Under the pieces are notes generated by a model. It worked only from the letters and a program-made list of their open reading frames with translations. It was not told the origin of the DNA and made no database searches. Shown piece after piece: positions 1 to 7,572 of a stretch of DNA of 13,529 nt (position 1 is the stretch's first letter; every line of letters starts with the position of its first letter). The stretch lies in the NCBI GenBank assembly GCA_910592205.1, contig CAJVPJ010000996.1, forward strand, positions 1 through 13,529. Direction: 5' to 3'. The translations under genes were made by a program, and so were the position numbers. The stretch is from Paraglomus occultum (lineage: Eukaryota; Glomeromycota; Glomeromycetes; Paraglomerales; Paraglomeraceae).

Positions 1-1
1 T

Positions 2-325
2 CGTGACGTCATGCTTCATCACGATAATGCCGCAGCACATAAGGCAAGAATCGTAACGGAATATCTGCATAACGAACGAGTGGAACTTCTCCCCCACCCA
101 CCATATAGTCCAGACCTTGCTCCTTGTGATTTTTTCTTATTCCCTCGAATCAAAAAAGAACTGAAGGGAAAAAGATTTGATAAGATCGAAAATTTGGCAA
201 GGGCTGTTCAGGCAGTTGTTGAAGGCATCCCAAAAGAGGACTATGAGAACTCTTTCCAGAGTTGGCGAAATCGGCTAGAACGTTGTATAGAGTTTAATGG
301 AGAGTACTTTGAAGGAATGAACTAA
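2..325 (+). CDS. mariner (DD34D) transposase, C-terminal part, cut by window edge
   Basis: Catalytic C-terminal half of a mariner-family (Tc1/mariner superfamily) transposase, which cuts and rejoins transposon ends at TA dinucleotides in the nucleus. The frame is already open at base 2, so the first ATG (11) is internal and the N-terminal DNA-binding region lies outside the window. The second catalytic Asp is in LHHDNA and the third in the typical block YSPDLAPCDFFLFP. Exactly 34 residues separate them, which is the mariner DD34D signature. The usual C-terminal region with a Trp-containing segment (SFQSWRNRLERCI) follows and the frame ends in a normal TAA at 323-325. No break is seen in the visible part, but completeness cannot be judged. 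Related copies in animals occur as SETMAR-like annotations; here it is simply a transposon gene. Confidence 0.93.
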   Translation, partial: RDVMLHHDNAAAHKARIVTEYLHNERVELLPHPPYSPDLAPCDFFLFPRIKKELKGKRFDKIENLARAVQAVVEGIPKEDYENSFQSWRNRLERCIEFNGEYFEGMN

Positions 326-361
326 TTGTATTGATAACTATTATGTAATTTCTGGAAATAA

Positions 362-395
362 ATGTCCACGCGCAAAACTTTTCAGCACCCCCACG
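362..395 (+). repeat. probable right terminal inverted repeat of mariner
   Basis: Read on the minus strand the block begins with a C/G-rich tip followed by GGGGTGCTGAAAAGTTTTG, a pattern common at mariner ends, and it lies directly after the transposase stop codon. It abuts TA (396-397). The left copy is not in the window, so the exact length is inferred. An 8-bp inverted repeat CACGTAAA/TTTACGTG (392-399 and 418-425) overlaps its outer edge. Confidence 0.55.
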
Positions 396-483
396 TAAAT
401 AAAGAGACGAGCACGTGTTTACGTGAAATTTTAACTGCGCGTTTAAAAAAAACTACACACAAGGAAACGGGTTTTTCGCTATC

Positions 484-695
484 ATTGCTGTTTATAAGCC
501 CTTTTTGAAGCTTGCGCAACGCAATGATAATGACTGTCAAAAGGCCTAATGGGAGTGAAAATTTCTATGTCCAAGTAGCGGCTGCGAAGAGACCTGTTAC
601 CACTGCTGTTTATAAGCCCTTTTCGAAGCTTGCGTAACGCAATGACTGTCAAAAGGCCTAATGGGAGTGAAATTTCCATCAAGTAGGCGACTACG
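484..695. repeat. imperfect tandem duplication, two copies of about 100 bp
   Basis: Copy 1 (about 484-586) and copy 2 (about 602-695) share long blocks, including TGCTGTTTATAAGCCCTTTT, AAGCTTGCG(C/T)AACGCAATG and ACTGTCAAAAGGCCTAATGG, at an offset of 118 bp at the left edge. Copy 1 has a 6-bp insertion (ATAATG) and other small differences. A minus-strand open frame covers both copies but resembles nothing I know, so I treat it as chance. The function is unknown. Confidence 0.85.
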
Positions 696-702
696 GACTT
701 CA

Positions 703-1099
703 ATGAATGTCGAATGCTCAAGGTTAGTTTATTTATTTATTTTTCTACGCGTTCACGAAATTTATTATTTAACTACTTTCAGATGTCAAGAGAAGCGAAT
801 AATAGTAAGTTTGATTATTTTTTCGTTTTGCTTCCACGAGGCAGATAAAAGGATTCACTAACTGGGCATCACCATTTTATATAGTTTGCAGGATCGATTT
901 CGGTATGCGCATTTTTGGGGAAGTTATCGCATTACGAAAATCTGATCAATGGCTCCTCCTTAATAAAAGAATTTTACGCTATCCCGATGAAGTTGTGATC
1001 TCCTTTAATCCTGACTCGACAAAAGGGTTTTATTATATAAGTAACTATATAATTGGTACCGAAGAATGGTACTGTGCATTTCAAATTCCGAATCGATAA
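703..1099 (+). CDS. possible small spliced gene or remnant, unrecognised
   Basis: Two good fungal intron signatures stand close together: GTTAGT...CTTTCAG (723-782, 60 nt) and GTAAGT...CTAAC...TTGCAG (805-891, 87 nt). Exon 1 from ATG 703 and the 22-nt exon 2 join in frame and contain a C-x-x-C pair (CSRCQ), but the third exon reaches TGA at 943-945, giving only 31 residues. A different frame of the third exon (905-1099, ending FQIPNR) is open for 64 codons and looks more protein-like, yet neither exon joins to it without a stop. It may therefore be a pseudogene or a chance arrangement. I do not recognise the product. Confidence 0.2.
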
Positions 1100-1328
1100 C
1101 ATCATTATAATGAGAATTATTAGCATACACGCTCACTTCACATCCCACATTCATTCATCACACGAAAAAAATAGTCATGTAAATACCGAAAAAGAGAACG
1201 ACCATTTAGGTCTGATTGCTTTATTAATACAGTATAGCGCCTAGGGACATCTAAAATACTTGTACATCTGGGGATCTATCGGATCTATATGTTATTATTG
1301 TCTGATGTTTCTGTGAGATTAATACCCC

Positions 1329-2652
1329 CGATTGGTCTTCACCTAATAACCAGATAATATGACCAAGGATTTTTTCTGTTTTGATTTTCATATCCGCGTC
1401 TTCATAGCAACGGTGAGAGGTTTCGATAACTTAAATAACGGTTTCCCCTCATTGTCTAACGAACATTCCATGAACCATTTTTCAGCATTTGGTACAATTT
1501 ACCTACATCATGCTCGTCTTCTATTTCGTTTGTTTTTCGTTTACGACATGTTAGGGATGATTCCGTCTGCTGTTTGAAGTCATCTTTTTTGACTTCGACC
1601 AAGCCAATTATTCTCCCAGTTCTGTGTGATTCCATTCCATAGTCAAGATTTCCCTGTCCGTTCTTACCCTCGATCGTTCTCTCTGGTGCGATTTTTATTT
1701 GACTTTTGAACGGATAGACTGCAGATGCGAGGAATAGATACTTTTCGTGACCTCGTAAGAAGTCAATGAAGGTTGTGGCAATACGTGTCTCCAACTCATC
1801 GAAAAGCTTTCGCAACAATTCTTGATATTTCTCATTCTTCATGTTAACACAACCGCATGTAAAACGGGGTACACATCAATGCTTGGATTAGGATTATCGC
1901 TAAGTCCTAGAGTTCACATACTTTTGAGAATGTCTATTCGTTAAATGGCTTTGAAGAAGTTTCAATGAACACAGTGAACTTAAAACTACTCTTTGATATT
2001 AGCAACCGAACATCTCCCGAAATAAAACATCGTTCCTAGGCGAATATCTATCTCCGTCATTCAAGAAGTTAAATAACACAGCCGGATTTTCCAAAGCGGG
2101 TGTCTTGAACACGGCAAATATATCATTCTAAGATTCTCGAGGGTTGCTTGTTCGATGTTTACGGTCCACTTGAATCCTTTTGTCCGCTTTGGACTCACGA
2201 TAACGTCGAACTCTGCGATACAAAGGTTTGGTTAGTAAACAAATTTTGCCAAGAAATTTTTGCTTCGCAGGCATATAGTGCCTATACATATACGTATCAT
2301 GGACAGACTTGTTAATCGATGCCTTCAGCGATTCGGTCAAGCAATTCCTGCTCACGACAATGACATGGATATGCCTCTTGGGTGGCTTCTCGGACCAGTA
2401 ATCTTCTACATCTCTGGTTGCAAGGAGCTTCGTCCCTATCATTGAGTGTGAGATTGCTTAACCTGATCTTCACCTTCCATAGCTTGAGCTTGTCTGCGGG
2501 AAAATTATCGAATTCAGATGCCGTTTTCGCCTTTTGAGGTCTCCAACAAACTGGTCCTTATCAATATGAACAGGGAAGGCGTTCGCGGTTGTATTTCCTT
2601 TGACGAGCACAGAATAAAGCAAAGCAGTTGAGTAAAAAAAGACACTTTCCAA
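1329..2652 (-). pseudogene. decayed Crinkler (CRN)-type effector gene with PD-(D/E)XK nuclease-like C-terminus
   Basis: The remnant reads in gene order on the minus strand but across all three frames. Frame segments: ubiquitin-like CRN header start (VKGNTTANAFP, IDKDQFVGDL, about 2522-2620); header continuation with LKLWKVKI (about 2430-2520); header end with LLATRD and HIHVIVV (about 2360-2430); REQELLDRIAEG (about 2310-2355); WTVNIEQATLENL (about 2110-2175); LFNFLNDGDRY (about 2015-2100); FKFTVFIET (about 1935-2000). Nonsense codons lie at 1934-1936 and 1907-1909. The C-terminal block from ATG 1842 contains D67, then E83-V-K85 in LVEVKK, a PD-(D/E)XK-like pattern. Further frameshifts fall near 1497-1505 and 1404-1410, after which the frame stays open to GHIIWLLGE near 1335. 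CRN proteins are known as effectors of oomycetes and some fungi that act in host or own nuclei. That this copy is dead follows from the breaks seen here. Confidence 0.85.
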
Positions 2653-3079
2653 GTCTTATTGTGTCTGATTGTTAATACATTGTACCTACTTGTAATAGCC
2701 ACTTGAAGCATATCAATATCATTTGATGGCTGATGGTGCGAATTAATTGCGCGATTATCTTTTCATTTAAAACAAATTCGGTATTGATTATCAACCTTAA
2801 TTCGATATTCTCCTTTCCGTTCACCTTTTAAAGGTTTGAGAGTTTTACCGAAGATTTGTTGTAGATAAGGAAAATGATTGGTAGAAAATAGAATCATTTC
2901 GGTTTTGGCTCGTTCGGATTGGTGGTCAAATAAGAATAATTGAATTAAGCGAGAGGGGTGGGTTTGATGTTTCTATGCATTGTTATCATCTTTACGAACC
3001 TGTTATAAATAATAGACTTGTCATTCATAATAATAGACTCATTCGGCATTCGTAGATTAAAAAAGCAATTGAAAGAAAA
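2653..3079. other. intergenic, AT-rich, no gene seen
   Basis: This stretch should contain the promoter of the CRN remnant on the minus strand, but no clear element was found. It holds a small tandem duplication at about 3007-3046 (AATAATAGACT followed by TCATTC or CATTC, twice). No continuous coding signal was found on either strand. Confidence 0.5.
3007..3046. repeat. short tandem duplication, about 20-bp unit
   Basis: AATAATAGACTTGTCATTC is followed directly by a near copy, TAATAATAGACTCATTC, lacking the TG. It looks like replication slippage with no obvious role. Confidence 0.6.
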
Positions 3080-3300
3080 TTAGTCAATTCTTTCCGCATC
3101 GTGTGGAGGACGAACAAATCATGTCTTCCGGTCTTTCCTTGAAAAGTTTCTCACCTAGACCTTGTATTCTTGCGCTAGACAATGTGCGCGGCATTTTTGG
3201 CTGCTTCTACTCCGTCGATAGCGTCCTCAAAGACCAAACAATTCTTTGCAGGTGGAGACCCTAGTCTTTCATGTGCAAGTTTCCAAGGAGGAAGTTGCTT
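3080..3300 (-). pseudogene. C-terminal remnant of a HAD-superfamily sugar-phosphate phosphatase
   Basis: On the minus strand a frame open from 3300 to a TAG near 3178 encodes LGSPPAKNCLVFEDAIDGV followed by EAAKNA. This is the HAD motif IV region (acidic pair in VFEDA, binding Mg2+) as found in the pseudouridine-5'-phosphatase / glycerol-3-phosphatase-like GS1 group. After the break, a second frame reads KERPED and a third reads FVRPPHDAERID to a TAA at 3080-3082, matching the expected C-terminal position and order in that group. At least two frameshifts or a nonsense change interrupt it. The nucleophile motif (DxDxT/V) expected far upstream was not found, so this is a fragment. It sits between the two divergent CRN remnants and has no evident link to them. 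Confidence 0.7.
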
Positions 3301-4002
3301 GATTTTGAATATTCTTAACTAATGACATAATACTGAAATAAAAGGCTTTTTAAGCAACGAGATCATTCTCAACAATTAAATGATCGTGTGCTTTTATATT
3401 ATTTCTATTTATGCTTACAAAAATTAAATTATTTTTACATTGTTTGCGCAAGTGTGTTAAAAGCAAAATGCTCAACGGATGCGCTTAAGCAGTCTTTTAT
3501 CAGGACTGTAGGGAACGATTAGTGGAAGCTTTTACGTTAAATTGCTTCCTTTCCGTTTCTTCAAGTTTCGCTTTTTCTCAGTTTATTGAATGTTGATTCT
3601 AATGCTCATTTATTAATTATAATTTTCCTTGCCTCTAGTAAATTTTACAAGTAATTTTTTCTTGATCTAGATACAAGTGGGACCGCCACTTGAGCGTTCT
3701 TGAAATATCATGCGTTAATAACGATGGACGATGAAGTATAAAGTGAATTTCTAATTATTATTATGTAGGTGGTTAAAAATTTAGTGAATCCGTAAAGCGC
3801 ATGTGCCGGGAACATGTGGGCAGTTTGAGAGATGGGAGAGTTTAATTAATTTGAAGTTCGTGAGACTTGCCACACAAAACTCTGGCCCATTCGCGATGCA
3901 AAGTCTGCTGATTGAGTATTTAACGCTAGACTAAGACATTTTCCGCAAACGTAATGAAACCAATATAACATCCCATTGTCAGCACAAGAATTATAGGCAG
4001 GA
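3301..4002. other. intergenic, no supported gene
   Basis: AT-rich sequence. I looked for upstream HAD exons on the minus strand and for a CRN header on the plus strand and found neither. A 62-codon minus frame (3846-4034) has no recognised motif and overlaps the start of the next gene, so it is not called. Confidence 0.4.
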
Positions 4003-5108
4003 ATGATCATACGCAGTAAATACGTAAGCTTCATACTGCTTGATTTTCAAACATCTGATTTGATACATGCACAACGTGATATGCTCCATGATGCGCAGCA
4101 AGATATAAACGCGCACACGTTCTTTTGGTCGCCGACGACTACCGACAAAACCACCCAAATGCTAACAAGGATGAGATCAGAGCAACATATCAGAAAATCC
4201 ATCCATCCATCCCATTCATGTGAACAACCTGATATGCTGTTTACAGTTAATACTTCTTTCTCCTCTTTCATTTATTTTTTTTCTGTTGTCAACCCTACCT
4301 TGTTAGGTAAAGAAGCCGTCGGTAGATCGTACTGAAGGTGAAGAAGAGGAAATTGTCCGGGTGGCTTTTAATAGACCGTTTCCAAGTGACCTGTCAGAAA
4401 GATTCAAGACCTTTATTGACAAGTGTTCATATGAATATGACACGACAGGCTATTATGCACCATACACAACCTTAATTCAAGCCAGTGGCACAGGAAAATC
4501 CAAATTGTTGAAGAATTTTGCGCAAAGTAGAATGACTGTATATTGCTGTTTGCGTGAGTTTGAAAATGAATATGATACCTTAGTTACCTATCTTGCATAC
4601 ATATGGGCATGTTGTCAAAATTCAATGGGAGTTGCGAAGCGTGGTTTGATGAACATACTAACAGAAAATCACAAGTGAATTTTTGGAAGGACGTTGAATA
4701 CAGGATGACTGATATTATGCGTGTGCTTACAGAGAATCCTATAAACAGCAAGATGACTGAATGGATCACTATGGCAGAAAATTGGGTGATGAGGGAAAGT
4801 TCAGTTACATGTTTGTTTGCCTTTCATGAAGCTCGTTCCCTGGCTGATAAGAAAGTAGGAATGCTCTGATTCGTGGTGTTGCATTTTCATGTAAACGGAA
4901 CCAACGGGGAGTAGACATCATCATACCTATATATAGGCACTATTCATGAAAAGCTTAAACGAAGATCGTACTAATACAGGTTAAAAATTGGGATACGGAT
5001 AGTAAGGGCGATAACTATTTACTCTCTTTGCTGTCACCAGCCTTCCAATGTGCCGTGTACTTGCAGTTAGGTGCAACAACAGCATTTGTTGACAGTTCAA
5101 CTTGCTAA
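4003..5108 (+). pseudogene. decayed CRN-class effector: P-loop NTPase plus restriction-endonuclease-like domain
   Basis: Possible exon 1 runs 4003-4245 and joins, in phase, across an intron (4246-4306) to VKKPSVDRTEGEEEEIVRVA (4307 on), then AFNRPFPSDL, GYYAPYTTLIQASGTGKSKL and REFENEY. The SGTGKS Walker A loop (about 4483-4501) and its surroundings match the P-loop module of CRN-class (CR) proteins in Glomeromycotina. The frame shifts near 4611-4624 into a second frame (FNGSCEAWFDEH ... FHEARSLADKK) that ends in TGA at 4867-4869. A third frame from 4869 carries GVDIIIP and LIQVKNW, consistent with the D...QxK pattern of a PD-(D/E)XK nuclease, but has stops at 4947-4949 and 4956-4958 before ending at 5106-5108. 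From memory of the family, the segment between CCLR and EFENEY looks shortened by some 20 residues. No CRN header is seen upstream. It reads as a pseudogene transcribed away from the CRN remnant at 1329-2652. Confidence 0.8.
4246..4306 (+). other. probable 61-nt intron of the P-loop CRN-class remnant
   Basis: Donor GTTAAT, a long pyrimidine-rich tract and acceptor TTGTTAG. Joining 4245 to 4307 keeps phase 0 between the open frame from 4003 and the conserved KKP...EEEEIVRVAFNR segment. This is the only donor I found in that frame and phase just upstream. Confidence 0.5.
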
Positions 5109-5385
5109 GGTTAAGACAAGCGAAACACGTCAAATTAATGCATGCAAACGTCAAATCGAAGCAGTGCTGAAAAGTTACCAAATAGATGATGGCAAAACAC
5201 GAAGTGACTTTATCAAGAAGATTAGAATCGATGGCAATAAAGATGACGTTTCTGATGCTGAAATCACGGCGTTCCGAGGTGCCGCTTGCATTATTCGGAT
5301 TGTCTTCGAACGTTTAGAACAGTCTATGCCGGTCTCTGCGACTTTATCTTCGACCACCACTAGGAATCTCACAAGTAACTGTTGA
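5071..5385 (+). CDS. unrecognised 104-codon open frame following the CRN-class remnant
   Basis: The frame has a believable soluble-protein composition, rich in K, E, D and R, with helix-like stretches such as SDAEITAFRGAACIIRIVFE. It overlaps the last 38 bases of the nuclease-like frame of the preceding remnant in another register. That makes it either the continuation of that gene after a further frameshift or an exon of another gene. The first ATG lies in a Q-rich start (MQQQHL) that may be an artefact of the register; the body from about residue 12 is more convincing. No motif or family is recognised and no function is proposed. Confidence 0.35.
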   Translation: MQQQHLLTVQLAKVKTSETRQINACKRQIEAVLKSYQIDDGKTRSDFIKKIRIDGNKDDVSDAEITAFRGAACIIRIVFERLEQSMPVSATLSSTTTRNLTSNC

Positions 5386-5973
5386 CTGCTTGGGTCGATC
5401 CCACCACGTTAGGGGAAAAACAGAAAAAACAAAGATAATTAAGTGCATGGAACCATTGGTATATGAGATGGAGTAATAAAGTACTTATCATAAGACTAAA
5501 TGAATACTGAACAGTACATTAGTGGGGAGGAATGTTGCAAATCTCAGTATTTTCAATAAAAAGAAACTACTACCGATTCGATTGCAATACTTTCGTGAGT
5601 CGTTGATTGCTGACTAAAGAACAATGTGCCTTCAATTGACACAGTGTATAAAAGACAGTTTAGCAAAATTAATGCATTACAATATGCGCATTTGTTACAA
5701 CGTGTAATAAGGCGTTTCGTGCTATTGCCTGAAAGATAGACTAGTGAATATTATCGCATCACCTATATATCTATTTTCGTTTATCCATTTGAGTAACATT
5801 GACTAACTAGCGCTTCCTTCTTTTCTGTGCACGTCACACTTGCCTTCAGTTAATTTTTAGGTCGAATAACTTAACTTTAGTTTGTCGGTAACCCAAAGTT
5901 GATCGTATAGAATTATATCATATTACTAGCTAACACATTTGTAATTTTTTATAAACACGTTGTACACTAGATT
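5386..5973. other. intergenic, nothing recognised
   Basis: AT-rich stretch with frequent stops in all frames. No RNA gene, repeat or transposon end was seen. Confidence 0.5.
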
Positions 5974-6440
5974 GCGCGCTGACTTTAGTACTAGTCTCAT
6001 GGTAATTGCATTGCTCGTTATGTCAACATTTGCATTTAGTTGTAAATTCAGGGTCGGTAACTACCGAACAGTACCATAGATGTAAAATTCGATTTTTCAA
6101 CGAAGAAGTAAGATATGCGGGCAATTTTGCAACATGATAGCGCTTATTTTGCGCTTTTTGGATGAATATAAATTTTTGTAAAGTTGTATGTGGATTAATT
6201 TTAACGGTATTTTTAATATTCAAGCCGCATGGTCTAATTATAGCGATTTTGATAATAATAAGATAAAAGTCGGTCCTAGGTAAATTCGCGACTATACTAC
6301 TTAAAATATCGCAAGTTTTTGTCCGCATATTACCTGTAAGGCGCGCTAAGCTTAATATTAATTTTATGGCAATGCATTGCTCGATAAGCCAATATTCAAA
6401 CGTAGGGGGTGGTCGGTGACTTTTGAGACGGCACTGTACA
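5974..6440. repeat. pair of diverged direct repeats, about 100 bp each, 367 bp apart
   Basis: Copy A (about 5974-6078) and copy B (about 6341-6440) both start GCGCGCT. In each, exactly 25 bp later comes ATGG(T/C)AAT(T)GCATTGCTCG, followed by a (G)GGTCGGT(A/G)AC block. Copies are clearly diverged, with small indels. They could be remnants of a duplicated element or of paired long-terminal-type repeats. The DNA between them (6079-6340) has no recognised gene. A 140-codon minus frame covers the whole span but looks like chance. Confidence 0.55.
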
Positions 6441-6811
6441 AGCAAGAGATGAAGAAATAAGGAGAATCAACATCAGCATTATGTTCTTCGTTTAGATCTA
6501 AGAAAAATGACCGCCAGACGATTGCTCAATACTGTCACGAACCACTTCGTTTTTATATCAGGCTCCTACACAATAATGCTGTTGATCGCTATAATAATAG
6601 TACAAATGCCGTTATCTATTAACATCTATAACAAAAAGCACGAATAATAGCCTATTTAAAAGCTGAAGAGATGTACATTCTAATGACATTATTAAAAAGT
6701 CGATTCAAAATACGCTCTCCTTTAGTTTTTAAACAGGTTACATTTTTGTTTAAATTAAATTATAGTCTGTTTTAGTCAAATTATACACTCGTCAACTAAC
6801 ATTGGTTCCAT
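6441..6811. other. intergenic, nothing recognised
   Basis: AT-rich stretch with no coding signal longer than a few dozen codons and no clear repeat. Confidence 0.5.
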
Positions 6812-6952
6812 TCAGCCAAAATTCGCGCCTTGACCTACCCATACTTCGTACTGCTGTCCATAAACTTTAACCGGGCACAAGTCAGAGGTATTGGCTATTC
6901 TGTCCATAGCCTGTAAGATACGTATTTCAGGAAGTAAATTAGCTTGTATTTT
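6812..6952 (-). pseudogene. short coding-like scrap, possibly from a retrotransposon aspartic protease
   Basis: A 46-codon minus-strand frame reads KIQANLLPEIRI, then CPVKVYGQQYEVWVGQGANF and a stop at 6812-6814. The pattern K-V-(x)n-Y-x-V-x-(D/G)-x-G-A resembles the flap-to-active-site region of retroviral-type aspartic proteases from LTR retrotransposons, where the usual motif is D-T/S/Q-G-A. Here the catalytic Asp would be replaced by Gly. No reverse transcriptase or integrase is next to it. The match is short and the call is tentative. Confidence 0.2.
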
Positions 6953-7362
6953 TCAAACTTTGTCATATTAATACAATTCATTTATAATGCACGAGATAAA
7001 CAGCCTGGAGAATTTACGGGACAGAATTATTTCATTTTTGGTTAAATGTATACATTTAACAAAAAAATTACAGTTTCTGGTATCATACTGTACATAGCAA
7101 TAATAGGCATGTAAACAGCTATTCTTAAACTACAATAGCATAGTTTCACAAATTCAAAGCTTGGATAATTTCCGCGTCTAACGGTTGTAAGTATCCAGAA
7201 CTGTGATAATATATTTTTCCTATTGTACGTATTACGTACTATGTATCTTAGTCTTTAATTTTCTGCTTATTCATATTCTCCTGTTTCCATTTGGGAATAA
7301 CAATGATATCAATATACCTCGATTGAACGTCTGGGTTTACTGTTAATCGCTGTTTTCTTTTT
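6953..7362. other. intergenic, with palindromes
   Basis: No gene is seen. The stretch contains a perfect 20-bp palindrome at 7041-7060 and a smaller interrupted one at 7225-7239 (GTACGTA-T-TACGTAC). Confidence 0.5.
7041..7060. repeat. perfect 20-bp palindrome
   Basis: GTTAAATGTATACATTTAAC equals its own reverse complement. It is flanked by T-run and A-run sequence, so the symmetry continues with one mismatch for about 5 more bases on each side. It could be a dimeric protein site, a cruciform, or two abutting inverted ends. Confidence 0.8.
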
Positions 7363-7572
7363 ATGTTAATTATGACTCTGCCACAATTCTGTTTGCAAGA
7401 TGCTCAGCATAGATTTACCGCGGAGGAATCAGATTGGGTTTCACGTGTTTCTAGTTCCATAAACTTCTTTCTTTGCGAAAGGCTAACGCGTCCTCAGATG
7501 GAAGGTAATATAACCGTCTTTGTGCAATTTTTGAAGGCTATTTTGGCACAAGCTTATCAAACGTCTATGTAA
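7363..7572 (+). CDS. unrecognised 69-codon frame, doubtful
   Basis: The second half (about 7417-7572; TAEESDWVSRV, SINFFLCERL, ITVFVQFLKAIL) has amphipathic, protein-like character and follows acceptor-like TTTGCAAG sequence. No donor partner, motif or family was found. It may be a single exon, a remnant or chance. Confidence 0.15.
   Translation: MLIMTLPQFCLQDAQHRFTAEESDWVSRVSSSINFFLCERLTRPQMEGNITVFVQFLKAILAQAYQTSM

Larger units (their letters stand above)
1..395 (+). mobile_element. 3' portion of a mariner transposon
   Basis: Contains the transposase C-terminus, a very short 3' untranslated stretch (326-361) and a terminal block ending about base 395, followed by a TA dinucleotide at 396-397 that fits a mariner target site. 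The 5' end is outside the window, so the terminal inverted repeat pair and the target duplication cannot be confirmed. Confidence 0.75.

Noticed and set aside
482-721. 79-codon minus-strand frame over the tandem duplication
   Set aside because: It is explained by the repeated unit; the product is not recognised.
1359-1577. Plus-strand frame opposite the CRN remnant
   Set aside because: Shadow of the minus-strand CRN coding sequence, as are 2260-2445 (plus) and 2514-2711 (minus, alternate frame).
5164-5176. 13-bp match (GTGCTGAAAAGTT) to the mariner terminal repeat
   Set aside because: It lies inside an open frame without TA flanks or further similarity; probably coincidence.
6023-6445. 140-codon minus-strand frame
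   Set aside because: It spans two diverged direct repeats and the DNA between, has no recognised motif, and looks like a chance frame.
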